Assembly (NCBI GenBank): GCA_903831865.1
Contig: CAIKZH010000190.1
Span: 1-48,179, forward strand
Source of the DNA: an uncultured Coriobacteriia bacterium
GTDB lineage: Bacteria; Actinomycetota; Coriobacteriia; Anaerosomatales; PALSA-660
Direction of reading: 5' to 3'
DNA: 48,179 nt
Shown: one piece after another, positions 8,390-18,580 of the stretch
Layout of the letters: each line of letters opens with the position of its first letter
Position numbering within the stretch: the first letter of the stretch is position 1
Position numbers and translations under genes: made by a program
The notes under the pieces: generated by a model
What the model saw: only the letters and a program-made list of their open reading frames with translations
Databases searched by the model: none
Told to the model about the DNA's origin: nothing

Positions 8390-10315
8390 TCAGCGGCGCG
8401 GATCGTCCTTGCCCACGAGTTCGACGACCTCGTCGAGGGTGCGCGAGCCCAGGTCGCCCTCGGAGCGGTCACGGACGCCGACCGTACCACCTTCGGCCTC
8501 GCGGTCCCCGACGACCAGCATGTACGGCACCTTCTGCTGCTGCGCCTTCGCGATCTTGATGCGCATCGGCTCGTTGTCGCTGTAGACCTCGACGCGCACC
8601 CCTCGCTCCTCGAGCTTGGCGCGCACGTCGTTCGAGTAGTCGAGGTGACGGTCGGCGATCGGGATCACAACGACCTGCACGGGAGCCAGCCAGGACGGGA
8701 AGGCGCCGGCGTAGTGCTCGATCAGGATGCCGAGGAAACGCTCCATCGAGCCGAGTATGGTGCGATGCAGCATGAACGGCTGGGCCTCGGTGTTCTCGGC
8801 CGTCCGATAGGTGAGCCCGAACCGCTCCGGGAAGTTGAAGTCCACCTGGATGGTCGAGCACTGCCACGTGCGGCCGATGGCGTCACGGAGCTTGATGTCG
8901 ATCTTCGGACCATAGAACGCTCCGTCGCCCTCGTTGATCTCGTAGGCGAGCCCTCGGGCGGCACACGCGTCCATGAGCGACTTCGTCGCCAGCTCCCACA
9001 TGTCGTCCGCGCCGATGGAATGGCCGATCGGCCTCGTGGAGATCTCGGCGCTGTACTCGAAGCCGAACACGGTGTGCATCACGTAGTCGACGAGGTCGAG
9101 CATCGCGACGATCTCGTCGTGGACCTGCTCGGGAGCGCAAAAGATGTGCGCGTCGTCCTGTGTGAAGCCGCGCGCGCGCATGAGTCCGTGGACCACCCCG
9201 GACATCTCGTGACGGTAGACCGTGCCGAACTCGAATATCCGCATCGGCAGATCACGATAGGATCGGACATCGTTGTCGAAGATCATCACGTGGCCAGGGC
9301 AGTTCATCGGCTTGACGGCGTACTCGTTGACTCGGCCGTCGCCTTCATCGATCTGGAAGAAGTACATGTTCTCGCCGTAGAAGTCGTAGTGCCCTGATAT
9401 CTTCCAGACGTCCGTCTTGTAGATGTGCGGCGTGATCGCCTCGACGTAGCCGCGCCGATAGAGCTCGGGGCGCAACCAATCCTGCAGGAGCCGCAGGATG
9501 CGCGCGCCCTTGGGATGGTAGATCGGCAGACCGGCTCCCGCGATCTCGTGGAAGCTGAAGAGATCGAGCTCCTTGCCGAGCTTGCGGTGGTCCCGCTTCT
9601 CTGCCTCTTCGATGCGCGTGAGGTAGGCCGCGAGGTCCTTGTCGGAGTACCACGCCGTCCCGTAGATACGCTGCAGCATCGGGCGCGTCGAATCCCCGCG
9701 CCAGTAGGCGCCCGCGATCTTCGTGAGCTTGAAGGCGCGGATCCGGCTCGTGTCGGGCACGTGAGGACCCCGGCACAGATCGGTGAAGTTACCCTGCGTG
9801 TAGAGCGAGATCGTCTCGCTCTCGTGGAGGTCCGCGATGAGTTCGCGCTTGAACGGCTGGCCCTCGAACCGGTCGTGGGCGGTGAGCCTGTCGACTTCCT
9901 CGCGCTTGAACGGCACGGCCGAGGCGACGATCTCCCGCATCCTCGCCTCGATCGCCTCGAGGTCCTCAGGGTTGAACGGCCGGTCGACGCCGAAGTCGTA
10001 GTAGAAGCCGTCCTCGATCGCGGGCCCGATGCCGAAGGTGGCCGTCGGGAAGAGGTCCTTCACGGCCTCCGCCATCACGTGGGCGGCGGAATGGCGCAGG
10101 ATGCTGAGTCCCTCGGCGGCCGACTCGGTGACTATCTCGACCCGAGCGCCGTCGTGAAGGATCTCGTCGAGATCGACGAGCGCGTCATCGACGCGCGCGG
10201 CGATGGACGAGGCGGCAAGGCGCGGTCCGATCGCGGCCGCGAGGTCGCGCACGCGAGCTCCCTCAGGCAGCGACTTGGCGCCGCCGTCGGGCAGGGTGAC
10301 GGTGATCTGGGGCAC
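8390..10315 (-). CDS. thrS: Threonine--tRNA ligase
   Basis: A 641-aa class II aminoacyl-tRNA synthetase that charges tRNA-Thr. Order of domains: TGS (1-60), the editing/SAD domain with H-S-A-A-H (about 74-78), the catalytic core with motif 1 to 3 elements and the zinc-site segment M-N-C-P-G-H-V-M-I-F, and the C-terminal anticodon-binding domain (from about 535). The length is normal for the family. The start is GTG with AAGGAG 5 bp upstream. The preceding zinc-ribbon gene ends only 28 bp upstream. No T-box leader is visible. Confidence 0.98.
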   Translation of the reverse strand: MPQITVTLPDGGAKSLPEGARVRDLAAAIGPRLAASSIAARVDDALVDLDEILHDGARVEIVTESAAEGLSILRHSAAHVMAEAVKDLFPTATFGIGPAIEDGFYYDFGVDRPFNPEDLEAIEARMREIVASAVPFKREEVDRLTAHDRFEGQPFKRELIADLHESETISLYTQGNFTDLCRGPHVPDTSRIRAFKLTKIAGAYWRGDSTRPMLQRIYGTAWYSDKDLAAYLTRIEEAEKRDHRKLGKELDLFSFHEIAGAGLPIYHPKGARILRLLQDWLRPELYRRGYVEAITPHIYKTDVWKISGHYDFYGENMYFFQIDEGDGRVNEYAVKPMNCPGHVMIFDNDVRSYRDLPMRIFEFGTVYRHEMSGVVHGLMRARGFTQDDAHIFCAPEQVHDEIVAMLDLVDYVMHTVFGFEYSAEISTRPIGHSIGADDMWELATKSLMDACAARGLAYEINEGDGAFYGPKIDIKLRDAIGRTWQCSTIQVDFNFPERFGLTYRTAENTEAQPFMLHRTILGSMERFLGILIEHYAGAFPSWLAPVQVVVIPIADRHLDYSNDVRAKLEERGVRVEVYSDNEPMRIKIAKAQQQKVPYMLVVGDREAEGGTVGVRDRSEGDLGSRTLDEVVELVGKDDPRR

Positions 10316-10343
10316 AGCCGCTCCTTCTTGAGGTGCGCGAACG

Positions 10344-10877
10344 TCAGGACTGCGGCTCTGCTGCGGGCGCGGACGTCGAATGCGGCGCGCGCCGCACCGG
10401 GAGGTCGGCCTCCTCGGTGAGGGCCTCGACGGCCGCCTGCTTGGTCTTGCAGTAGGGGCAGACGGCCCAGGAGGTCTTGATCGGCCTCGCGCAGTTCGAG
10501 CAGGGCCTGCGCAGCTTCTTCAGGCAGTTGGGGCAGATGAGATAGTCCGCCTCGATAGGCTTGAAGCAGTTGGGGCAGACGCTCCCCTTGCGCTGCAGTT
10601 CCGCCTCGCGGGCACGGATCTCGAGCTCGCGCTCCTGCGCGTCCTCCACGTACTCCGGCGGCCTGATGACCATATAGATCGCCCAGCCGGGGACGTTGAA
10701 GAGCAGGGCCACCAGCGCCCAGAACCACGGCATCGCGCCGCGGCGCTCAGCGTCTCGCCACGTCCAGAATACGAGGGCGACGGAGAAGACGAGATAGAAC
10801 ACGATCAGCAGCTTGCTGCCCAGCTGGAAGTAGGCGCTGTTCGTGATCGGCGTGAGAAGGTCTGACAGTCCTGACAT
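10344..10877 (-). CDS. Double zinc-ribbon membrane protein
   Basis: A 177-aa protein with two N-terminal membrane helices (about 20-42 and 48-72), a charged helical stretch (75-95), and a C-terminal double zinc ribbon. Four knuckles are seen between about 98 and 145: C-P-N-C, C-P-N-C, C-S-N-C, C-P-Y-C. The tail is proline/alanine-rich. Proteins of this type are common in Actinobacteria and Firmicutes and have no established function; they may be membrane-anchored adaptors. It lies between folC (58 bp) and thrS (28 bp) in the same direction and is probably cotranscribed. The start is ATG with GGGGAG just upstream. Confidence 0.7.
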   Translation of the reverse strand: MSGLSDLLTPITNSAYFQLGSKLLIVFYLVFSVALVFWTWRDAERRGAMPWFWALVALLFNVPGWAIYMVIRPPEYVEDAQERELEIRAREAELQRKGSVCPNCFKPIEADYLICPNCLKKLRRPCSNCARPIKTSWAVCPYCKTKQAAVEALTEEADLPVRRAPHSTSAPAAEPQS

Positions 10878-10935
10878 GGCTCCCCTTCACCTGCTCGCGT
10901 GGCTTGCCCACGCGGTGCCGACAACGTCACGGATT

Positions 10936-12309
10936 CTAGCAGAATCGTCCATCGTCCCCGGCTCCCTGTGCGTCCTTTGCGCCCTGCGGTGTGCGAACCG
11001 CGTGCCGAGCCTCGCCCGCGGTGTACAGACTCCCCGTGACCACGACGCCACGGCGTCCCGCCACGCGGCACGCCGTGCGAACCGCCTCCGCCACGCCCGC
11101 CACGGTCTCCAGGACCGCACCGCCCGCGTCACGCACGATCGCGGCGAGGTCGGCGGCCGTTCTCGCGCGGGGAGTCGACGGGCTGGTCACGACGAAGCCG
11201 CCGACCGTCGCAGCCAGAGCGCTCGCGATGCCGGCTGCGTCCTTGTCGGCGAGCACTCCCAGCACGCAGACCGGTCTTGCGTCCGGCTCCGGCCACGCTT
11301 CGGCGATCGCCCCGGCGAGCACCGTCGCCGCCTCCGGGTTGTGGGCGCCGTCGATGACGAGCGGAGGAACGGACCTCAGGAGCTCGAACCTTCCGGGAAA
11401 CCGCATGACTGCGAGGGCGTCGCGAGCGACGCCCAGGTCCAGAGCCCGCCCGAGCGCGCACTCCACTGCCGCCACCGCGCACGCCACGTTGGCGGCCTGG
11501 TACGAGGGAGCCGTCACCACGAGTCCCGGGTAGGCGCCGTGCACTCCCCGCACGTCCATCTGGAGACAGCCACCCGGCGAGGATGGACGGGCTCGCACCT
11601 GGAACCTGACCGTCAGCCCCTCGTCGACCGGCGAGCTCCCGCCGCCCTCAGCGACGAAGCGGGGGTGCAGGCCGAACAGGGCGGCGCGGGCGAGGAACAC
11701 GTCCGCGACCTCGAGCGTCCGCGACCCCAGCACGACCGACGATCCGGGCTTGATGACGTGCGCCTTGTCGGCAGCGATCTCCGCGACTGTGGTCCCGAGC
11801 CGATCGGTGTGATCGAGGGAGACCCCTGTGACGACGGACACGGCGGGCGCGACGACGCTCGTCGAGTCCCATCTGCCCCCCATCCCCACTTCAAGGCACG
11901 CGACATCGACCTCGCGCTCCCGCATCTCCCACAGAGCGGCCGCAGTCAGGAGTTCGAACTCCGTGAAGGCCTCGCGCCCGCCGCTGCGCTCCGCGGCGCC
12001 CAGCGCCGCGGCCAACGCCCGCGAGAACTCGACCTCAGCGATCGGGGCGCCGCCGATCTCGATCCGCTCGGTGTACGACTCGAGGTGCGGCGACGTGTAA
12101 GCGCCGACTGCCATGCCCTCGGCTGCGAGCAGCGCCTCGGTCAGCCGGGTCACCGACGACTTGCCGTTGGTGCCCGTCACCTGCACGACCGCGAACGCGG
12201 TCTGCGGGTCGCCGAGAGCGCCCGTCAGAGTGCGGATGCCGTCGAGCGACGGGTGCACGCCGAAACCGACCGCGCTCTCCAGGGCCGCGATCGCCTCGGC
12301 GTAGTCCAC
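10936..12309 (-). CDS. folC: Bifunctional folylpolyglutamate synthase / dihydrofolate synthase
   Basis: A 457-aa Mur-ligase-like enzyme that adds glutamate to dihydropteroate or to folates. The ATP-binding P-loop G-T-N-G-K-S-S is at 46-52, and T-S-P-H-L, G-G-R-W-D-S-T, D-H-T-D-R-L-G and I-D-G-A-H-N-P follow in the order of the family. The open frame extends far upstream through valS, but the correct start is the GTG at 12309. It is preceded by AGGAG at 9 bp, and the N-terminus then matches the family. The gene begins 11 bp after the valS stop, a valS-folC pairing seen in many Gram-positive bacteria. Confidence 0.95.
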   Translation of the reverse strand: MDYAEAIAALESAVGFGVHPSLDGIRTLTGALGDPQTAFAVVQVTGTNGKSSVTRLTEALLAAEGMAVGAYTSPHLESYTERIEIGGAPIAEVEFSRALAAALGAAERSGGREAFTEFELLTAAALWEMREREVDVACLEVGMGGRWDSTSVVAPAVSVVTGVSLDHTDRLGTTVAEIAADKAHVIKPGSSVVLGSRTLEVADVFLARAALFGLHPRFVAEGGGSSPVDEGLTVRFQVRARPSSPGGCLQMDVRGVHGAYPGLVVTAPSYQAANVACAVAAVECALGRALDLGVARDALAVMRFPGRFELLRSVPPLVIDGAHNPEAATVLAGAIAEAWPEPDARPVCVLGVLADKDAAGIASALAATVGGFVVTSPSTPRARTAADLAAIVRDAGGAVLETVAGVAEAVRTACRVAGRRGVVVTGSLYTAGEARHAVRTPQGAKDAQGAGDDGRFC

Positions 12310-12320
12310 GCGGGCCGCTC

Positions 12321-14987
12321 CTAGTCGGCAAGCTCGACGAGCTGGCCCTCGAGCACCGCAACGTGCTCGGCGAGAGCATCCGCCCTCGCGCGGTCCTTGG
12401 CGATGATCTCCGGTGAGGCCTTCGCCAGGAAGCCTTCGTTGCCCAGCTTCCGGGTGAGCCGCTCGAGCTCGAACTGCGCGGCGCCGGACTCGCGGGCGAC
12501 CCGCTCGCGTTCGTGAGCGAAGTCGACGAGGCCCTCCAGCGGTATGTACAGCTCGGCGCCGAGCGCGGCTGCCACCGCGGAGTGGGCGGGCTTGGCCATG
12601 TCGGGCGCCAGCCGGAGCTCCTTGACCCCCGCGAGCGAGCCGATGAGGTCCCGCTCCGCCTCGATCAGCCGGGCGAGCCTGCCCTCCGCCCGCACGAACA
12701 GCCCGACCGTCGCGCGCGGCGAGACGCCGTAGCGCGACCTCACCGCCCGGACGGCGGTGACAATCGCCTGCACCGCGGCGATGGTCTCCTCGCCGTGAAG
12801 ACCGCGAGCGTCCCGCCATCCCGCGAGCGACTGCGGGTCCGGCCAGGCGGCGACCATGAGCGACGGCGCCGACTCTTCCGCCGGAAGCGGAAGGCGCCGC
12901 CATATCTCCTCGGTCACGAACGGCATCATCGGATGGAGCAGGCGCAGAGCCTTGTCGAGCACGAAGACGAGGTTGCGCTGCACGGCGAGTCGCCCGGCGC
13001 CTTCTGCCGTCAGGCGATCCTTCGCCAGTTCGATGTACCAGTCGCAGAACTCACTCCAGAAGAAGTCGTAGAGCGCCCGGGCGGTCTCGCCGAACTCGTA
13101 GGTGAGGATGCCCTCGTCCACCTGCGCAGCCAGTCCGGCAAGGCGCGACAGGATCCAGGCGTCACCCACCGTGTCGGCGGTCGGCGGCCCCGGGACGTAG
13201 CCGTCGAGGTTCATCAGCACGAATCTGCTCGCGTTCCAGATCTTGTTCGCGAAGTTGCGGCTGGACAGCAGCTTGTCCTCGCTGAACTTGATGTCCTGGG
13301 CGCCGGTGACCTGCAGCATCAGGCCGAATCTCATGCCGTCGGCCCCGTAGGTGTCCATCAGGTCGAGCGGATCGACCCCGGTGCCGAGCGACTTGCTCAT
13401 CCTTCTGCCCTCGGCGTTGAAGACCGTGGGGTGGATGATCACATCGCGGAAGGGCACGCCGCCCGCGAAGTGTATGCCGTTCATGATCATGCGTGCGACC
13501 CACAGGAACAGGATGTCGCGCGCAGTGGACAGCACGGTCGTCGGATAGAAGAAGGCGAGCTCAGGTGTCTTCTCGGGCCACCCGAGAGTCGCGAACGGCC
13601 ACAGCGCGGACGAGAACCAGGTGTCCAGCACGTCCGGGTCCTGGCGCACTCGGCCCCCGCAGTCGGGGCACAGCTCCAACTCCTCCTCGGTGACGTGCAT
13701 GGTGCCGCAGGCGTCGCAGTAGAAGACCGGGATCTGGTGGCCCCACCACAGCTGTCGGGACACACACCAGTCGCGGATGTTCTCCATCCAATGGAAGTAG
13801 ACGTTCTCCCACCGCTTGGGGTGAAAGGTCACGCGACCGTCGCGCACCGCGTCGATCGCGGGGGCCGCGAGCGGCTTCATGTCCACGAACCACTGGTCGG
13901 ACAGCCACGGCTCCACCACCGTGTGGCACCGGTAGCAGTGGCCGACGGGGTGGATGTGGTCGTCGACGCGCTCCAGCAGTCCGGCCGCGTCCATGTCCGC
14001 CACGATGCGCGTGCGAGCCTCGTAGCGGTCGAGCCCGGCGTAGGGGCCGCCCTCCTCGGTGATGGTCCCTTCGGCGGTGAGGACATTGATCTTCGCGCAG
14101 CCGTGCCTCTCGCCGATCTCGAAGTCGTTGGGGTCGTGCGCGGGCGTGACCTTGACCGCCCCGGATCCGAACGCGGGGTCGACGTACTCGTCAGCCACGA
14201 CCGGGATCTCGCGGCCCAGCAGCGGCAGCACGACGGTCGCACCCACGAGCCCTTCGTAGCGCTCATCCGACGGGTTCACGGCGACGCAGGTGTCGCCCAG
14301 CATCGTCTCCGGTCGCGTGGTCGCGACCACGACGTGATCGTGCCCCGCCACGGGCTCCTTGAGCGGGTAGCGGAAGTACCACAGGTGCGAGGCGACGTCC
14401 TCGTGCTCGACCTCGATGTCCGACAGAGCGGTGGAACAGCGCGGGCACCAGTTGATGATGCGCTTGCCGCGGTAGATCAGGCCCTCGTTGTACCAGTGCA
14501 CGAAGACGCGCTTCACGGCCCGCTGGTACTCGGGGTCCATCGTGAAACGCTCGTCGCCGAAGTCGCAGGAGCACCCCATCGCCTTGAGCTGAGTGATGAT
14601 CGTGGAGCCGTGGTCCGCCCGCCACGCCCAACACAGCTCGATGAACTTCTCGCGACCGACGTCGTCGCGCGTGAGGCCCTCGCTCGCGAGCTTCTGCTCG
14701 ACCTTGTTCTGTGTCGCGATCCCCGCGTGGTCCGTGCCGACGACCCACCTTGTCGGCTGGCCCGTCATGCGGGAGCGACGGATCACGACGTCCTGGATGG
14801 TGTTGTTGAGCGCGTGTCCCATGTGGAGCGAGCCTGTGACGTTGGGCGGCGGGATCACGACCACGAACGGCTTGGGCGCCTCTCCCACGGGGACAGGACA
14901 CTCGAAGTGGCGCTCCCGGGTCCACGACGTGAACACGGGGCCCTCGACCGCCTTCGGGTCGTACGCCTTTGGAAGCTCGTCAGCCAC
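12321..14987 (-). CDS. valS: Valine--tRNA ligase
   Basis: An 888-aa class I synthetase. The nucleotide-binding motif H-M-G-H lies near residues 55-58 (P-P-P-N-V-T-G-S-L before it), and M-S-K-S-L-G-T-G is the KMSKS motif. The editing insert (CP1) carries zinc-knuckle cysteine pairs (C-P-x-C and C-x2-C). A C-terminal coiled-coil arm (about 820-888) is typical of ValRS. I prefer the GTG at 14987 over the GTG at 14993, because AGGAG (14993-14997) would overlap the latter and sits 5 bp from the former. folC follows after 11 bp. The 170-bp upstream gap shows no T-box element. Confidence 0.97.
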   Translation of the reverse strand: MADELPKAYDPKAVEGPVFTSWTRERHFECPVPVGEAPKPFVVVIPPPNVTGSLHMGHALNNTIQDVVIRRSRMTGQPTRWVVGTDHAGIATQNKVEQKLASEGLTRDDVGREKFIELCWAWRADHGSTIITQLKAMGCSCDFGDERFTMDPEYQRAVKRVFVHWYNEGLIYRGKRIINWCPRCSTALSDIEVEHEDVASHLWYFRYPLKEPVAGHDHVVVATTRPETMLGDTCVAVNPSDERYEGLVGATVVLPLLGREIPVVADEYVDPAFGSGAVKVTPAHDPNDFEIGERHGCAKINVLTAEGTITEEGGPYAGLDRYEARTRIVADMDAAGLLERVDDHIHPVGHCYRCHTVVEPWLSDQWFVDMKPLAAPAIDAVRDGRVTFHPKRWENVYFHWMENIRDWCVSRQLWWGHQIPVFYCDACGTMHVTEEELELCPDCGGRVRQDPDVLDTWFSSALWPFATLGWPEKTPELAFFYPTTVLSTARDILFLWVARMIMNGIHFAGGVPFRDVIIHPTVFNAEGRRMSKSLGTGVDPLDLMDTYGADGMRFGLMLQVTGAQDIKFSEDKLLSSRNFANKIWNASRFVLMNLDGYVPGPPTADTVGDAWILSRLAGLAAQVDEGILTYEFGETARALYDFFWSEFCDWYIELAKDRLTAEGAGRLAVQRNLVFVLDKALRLLHPMMPFVTEEIWRRLPLPAEESAPSLMVAAWPDPQSLAGWRDARGLHGEETIAAVQAIVTAVRAVRSRYGVSPRATVGLFVRAEGRLARLIEAERDLIGSLAGVKELRLAPDMAKPAHSAVAAALGAELYIPLEGLVDFAHERERVARESGAAQFELERLTRKLGNEGFLAKASPEIIAKDRARADALAEHVAVLEGQLVELAD

Positions 14988-15104
14988 GCTCACTCCTCAC
15001 CTGTCGGGGCACTTCGGCGGCCACCGGTGGCAGCACGATGGCGCCGCGGCCCGCGCCGTTGCCCGATTCTACCAAGCCCGCCCCGGCGTGCCTGTTGATG
15101 CGAA

Positions 15105-15133
15105 CAGGCCGGGACGACGTGCGTCCCGGCCTG
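15105..15133 (-). terminator. Hairpin terminator after clpX
   Basis: Perfect 12-bp inverted repeat with a 5-base loop, 31 bp beyond the clpX stop codon and upstream of valS. It is GC-rich with only a short T stretch after it. It probably ends the tig-clpP-clpX transcript. Confidence 0.6.
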
Positions 15134-15164
15134 GTTCCCTCCCTGCGAGCGTGTCTGCGGGCAG

Positions 15165-16433
15165 CTACGCCCCGGCGACGCTCTCCTTGCCGGCCCGGAC
15201 GATGGTCGGCTCGGCGCCTTCACTCACGGCCTGCTCCGTGATGACGACCTCGGTCACGTCGGCGCTCCCGGGCAGGTCGTACATGAGATCGAGCAGCAGC
15301 CGCTCCATGATCGAGCGCAGTCCGCGGGCGCCGGTGCCGTGAGTCAGCGCCTGCTTCGCGACCGCGATGAGTGCGCCCTCGGTGAACTGCAGCCCCACGC
15401 CCTCGAGGTCGAAGAGTCTCTGATACTGCTTGACCAGCGCGTTCTTCGGCTCCGTGAGGATGCGCACCAGGTCTTCCTCGGTGAGCTCCTCCACGTGCGC
15501 GACCACCGGGACCCGACCGACGAACTCGGGGATCATGCCGAACTTGTGCAGATCCTCGGGAAGCACCTGGCCGAGGAGAACACCGGTGTCGTGGTGGATG
15601 GTGTCGGCGAGCTCAGCCCCGAAGCCGACGCCCTTCTTGCCCACTCTGGCCGCTACGATCTTCTCCAGCCCGACGAATGCACCGCCGAGGATGAAGAGGA
15701 TGTTGGTCGTGTCGATCTTGATGAGCTCCTGCTGCGGGTGTTTGCGTCCTCCCTGCGGCGGAACGTGCGCCTCGGTCCCCTCGATGATCTTCAGCAGCGC
15801 CTGCTGCACGCCCTCGCCGGAGACGTCACGGGTGATCGAGAGGTTCTCGGCCTTGCGGGCGATCTTGTCAATCTCGTCGATGTAGACGATGCCGACCTCG
15901 GCCCGCGACACATCGAACTCGGCCGCAGTGATGATCTTGAGCAGGATGTTCTCGACGTCCTCGCCCACATAGCCGGCCTCGGTGAGCGTCGTCGCATCCG
16001 CGATGGCGAACGGCACCTTCAGCACACGGGCCAGCGTCTGCGCGAGCAGCGTCTTGCCGCAACCCGTCGGCCCGAGGAGCAGGATGTTGCTCTTGGCCAG
16101 CTCGACGTCGCTGTCGTCCGCGACGGACTGCTGACGAACGCGCTTGTAGTGGTTGTAGACGGCGACCGACAGGACCTTCTTCGCGTCGGCCTGCCCCACC
16201 ACATACTCGTCGAGCACGTGGAAGATCTCGCGGGGCGTGGGGAGCTCGCCGGAGAAGGCCTTGTCGCGCCTCTCTTCTTCCAGCTCCTCGTCAACGATCT
16301 CGTTGCACAACTCGACACACTCGTCGCAGATGTAGACACCCGGACCTGCGATGAGCTTGCGGACCTGGCGCTGCGGCTTGCCGCAGAACGAACAGGTCAG
16401 ATGCTCCGGACCGTCCTTTGCGCTGCCGGGCAT
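15165..16433 (-). CDS. clpX: ATP-dependent Clp protease ATP-binding subunit ClpX
   Basis: A 422-aa AAA+ unfoldase that feeds substrates, including tmRNA-tagged proteins, to ClpP. The N-terminal zinc-binding domain has C14, C17, C36 and C39. The AAA+ core has Walker A G-P-T-G-C-G-K-T (about 118-125) and Walker [10 protein letters not shown]. The IGF-type ClpP-contact loop is not obvious from a simple reading and was not assigned. The ATG start has a GGAGG upstream. clpP ends 11 bp before it, giving the operon order tig-clpP-clpX. Confidence 0.97.
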   Translation of the reverse strand: MPGSAKDGPEHLTCSFCGKPQRQVRKLIAGPGVYICDECVELCNEIVDEELEEERRDKAFSGELPTPREIFHVLDEYVVGQADAKKVLSVAVYNHYKRVRQQSVADDSDVELAKSNILLLGPTGCGKTLLAQTLARVLKVPFAIADATTLTEAGYVGEDVENILLKIITAAEFDVSRAEVGIVYIDEIDKIARKAENLSITRDVSGEGVQQALLKIIEGTEAHVPPQGGRKHPQQELIKIDTTNILFILGGAFVGLEKIVAARVGKKGVGFGAELADTIHHDTGVLLGQVLPEDLHKFGMIPEFVGRVPVVAHVEELTEEDLVRILTEPKNALVKQYQRLFDLEGVGLQFTEGALIAVAKQALTHGTGARGLRSIMERLLLDLMYDLPGSADVTEVVITEQAVSEGAEPTIVRAGKESVAGA

Positions 16434-16444
16434 CCGGCCGCCTC

Positions 16445-17050
16445 CTACTTGTCCCCGCGATGCACCATGACGCCGTCCACGAGCCCGTAGGCCTGGGCCT
16501 CTTCAGCGGTCATGATGTTGTCGCGCTCGGTGTCCAAGTGGATCTTGTCGACAGCCTGACCCGTGTGAGTTGCGAGGATCACGTCGAGAGACGCCCGCAT
16601 GCGCAGCATCTCTTTGGCTTGGATCTCGATGTCGGTGACCTGTCCCTGGGTGCCTCCCCAGGGCTGGTGGATGAGGATCCGGCTGTTGGGGAGAGCGAAC
16701 CGCTTGCCGGGCGAGCCGGCGGCGAGCAGCACCGCGGCCATGCTCGCGCACTGACCCACGCAGCTCGTGGCCACGTCGCAGCGGATGTACTGCATGGTGT
16801 CGTAGATGGCGAGACCGGAGGTCACACCGCCACCGGGCGAGTTGATGTAGAGCTGGATGTCCTTCTCGGGGTCCTCGGACTCCAGGTGCAGCATCTGGGC
16901 GATGACGAGGTCGGCGATCTGGTCGTCGATCTCATGCCCCAGGAACACGATCCGCTCGTTGAGAAGGCGCGAGTAGATGTCGAAGCTGCGTTCGCCCCGG
17001 CTGGTCTGCTCGACGACGATCGGAACGAGCGCGTTGGTCTCGGGAAACAT
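16445..17050 (-). CDS. clpP: ATP-dependent Clp protease proteolytic subunit ClpP
   Basis: A 201-aa serine peptidase. Its catalytic residues can be placed at S103 (G-Q-C-A-S-M-A-A), H128 (I-L-I-H-Q-P) and probably D173 (H-L-D-T-E-R-D). The oligomerisation and substrate-binding segment S-P-G-G-G-V-T-S-G lies at 71-79. It starts directly after the trigger factor stop codon; its ribosome-binding site GGAGAG lies within the end of tig, so the two are coupled. Only one clpP copy is present in the window. Confidence 0.97.
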   Translation of the reverse strand: MFPETNALVPIVVEQTSRGERSFDIYSRLLNERIVFLGHEIDDQIADLVIAQMLHLESEDPEKDIQLYINSPGGGVTSGLAIYDTMQYIRCDVATSCVGQCASMAAVLLAAGSPGKRFALPNSRILIHQPWGGTQGQVTDIEIQAKEMLRMRASLDVILATHTGQAVDKIHLDTERDNIMTAEEAQAYGLVDGVMVHRGDK

Positions 17051-18493
17051 CTATTCACTCTCCTTCGGCGCGGACTTCTTCGGCGCCGTCTTCTTCGCCG
17101 GCTTCTCTGCCTTGGGTTCCGGCGCCTTCTTTGCAGCCGCCTTCGGCTTGGACGTACCCGTCTTCTCGCCCTTTGCTTCGGAGACGAGGGGCTTGGGCTC
17201 TTCCCCGACCACCTCGGCGTGCTCGACGACCCAGGCGAGCGCCTTCTGATGCATCAGCTCCTGCCGCAGCATGGGGAGGACGCCGCCCTCCCAGAGACGC
17301 TCGCGGACCTCTTCGACGGGCAGGCCCTGCCCTTCGGCGGCCCTCACGATCTCCGCCTCCATGTCCTCGGGCGTGAACTTGAGACCCTCCTGGCGGTAGA
17401 GCGCCTCGAGCGCCATGTCCTCGCGCTCGGCCTCATGCGCCTGGCGCACGATGTCCTCGTTGAGCTTCTCGGTGGTGATCCCGGACTCCTCGAGGAACTT
17501 CTCGATACTGCTTTCCTGCTTCTCCAGCTCGCCGATGAACTGGTTGAGCATGCGCTGGGTGCGGTCGAAGATGACCTCGTCGGTGACTTCTCCGTCGAGT
17601 CTCTCTGCGATGGCCGCGGCGGCCTCGCGCTCGACGAGCTTCTCGCGCGCCACCGCCTTGCTCTCGACCAGAGCCTTGCGGATGTCGTCGCGAAGCTCGG
17701 CCACGGTTGCGAAGCCGCCTACGGTACCCGCGAAGTCGTCGTCGAGAGACGCGAGCACCTTCTCCTTCACCTCGTGGACCTCGACGTCGAACGCGGCGAT
17801 CTTCCCGTGGTACTCCGAGTTCTCGGCGTCTTCGGGCACCGCGAACTCGACGTGCACGGTGTCACCGGCATGTGCGCCGATGAGGCCCTGGTCGAACTCG
17901 GGCGGCATGATGCCGTGGCCCATCTCGTAGAGGTACTTCTCGACCTTCAGGTCCTTGGCGCCCTGCCCGTCGACGGTCCCGGAGAACGTGAGCAGGACGA
18001 AATCGAACGGGTTGACGCCGCGGTCCTCGACGACCTGCAGGCTCGCATAGCGGTCACGCAGGTATTGGATCTCGGAATCGACCTCGGCGTCCGTCGGCGT
18101 GTTGACAGGCACCGTGACCTTGAGATCCTTGACCGAAGTGAGCTTCATCTCGGGACGCACCGTGACCTCGGCCGTGAAGGTGTAGTCCTCGTGCTCCACC
18201 AGGGGCACATGCTCGTCCGACTTCACTCGAAGTGCGATGAGGCCCTGGTCCTCGATGGCGATCGGGCCGCTGGACTCGATGAGCGCCTGACGCGCCTGCC
18301 CGAGCACCTCGTCGCGCCCGATCTGGGCGTCGATGATGGGGCGAGGGGCTTTGCCGGGCCTGAAGCCCGGCAGCTTGGTGTCGCGCGCGATGGCGGCGTA
18401 CATCTTCGAGATGAAGTCGTCCACCTCGCCGGCGGTCCGAGTCACCGTCAGGCGGACCAGATTGTCTTCGAGCTTCTCGACGCTGCTTTTCAA
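17051..18493 (-). CDS. tig: Trigger factor (ribosome-associated chaperone)
   Basis: A 480-aa protein with the ribosome-docking loop G-F-R-P-G-K-A-P (43-50), a central FKBP-like domain (about 155-245) and a helical C-terminal chaperone domain. Beyond about residue 440 the chain runs into a low-complexity tail rich in lysine, alanine, proline and glutamate, about 40 residues longer than in E. coli-type trigger factors. The start is TTG at 18493, placed 7 bp after a strong AGGAGG. It heads the tig-clpP-clpX operon. Confidence 0.96.
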   Translation of the reverse strand: MKSSVEKLEDNLVRLTVTRTAGEVDDFISKMYAAIARDTKLPGFRPGKAPRPIIDAQIGRDEVLGQARQALIESSGPIAIEDQGLIALRVKSDEHVPLVEHEDYTFTAEVTVRPEMKLTSVKDLKVTVPVNTPTDAEVDSEIQYLRDRYASLQVVEDRGVNPFDFVLLTFSGTVDGQGAKDLKVEKYLYEMGHGIMPPEFDQGLIGAHAGDTVHVEFAVPEDAENSEYHGKIAAFDVEVHEVKEKVLASLDDDFAGTVGGFATVAELRDDIRKALVESKAVAREKLVEREAAAAIAERLDGEVTDEVIFDRTQRMLNQFIGELEKQESSIEKFLEESGITTEKLNEDIVRQAHEAEREDMALEALYRQEGLKFTPEDMEAEIVRAAEGQGLPVEEVRERLWEGGVLPMLRQELMHQKALAWVVEHAEVVGEEPKPLVSEAKGEKTGTSKPKAAAKKAPEPKAEKPAKKTAPKKSAPKESE

Positions 18494-18580
18494 GTCTCCT
18501 CCTGAGATGGCACGGGGAACAATCAGAAGCGGACGCCCGCAGCCTGAGATCCGGACCCGCGGGCGCCGATCTTCACGTCA

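Noticed and set aside
12310-12903. Extended N-terminus of FolC into the valS gene
   Set aside because: The extra 198 residues are out-of-frame reading of valS; the GTG at 12309 with AGGAG fits the family start.
14994-15164. T-box leader before valS
   Set aside because: The sequence CCACCGGTGG resembles part of the conserved T-box bulge, but the full AGGGTGGNACCGCG element and a specifier hairpin are missing.
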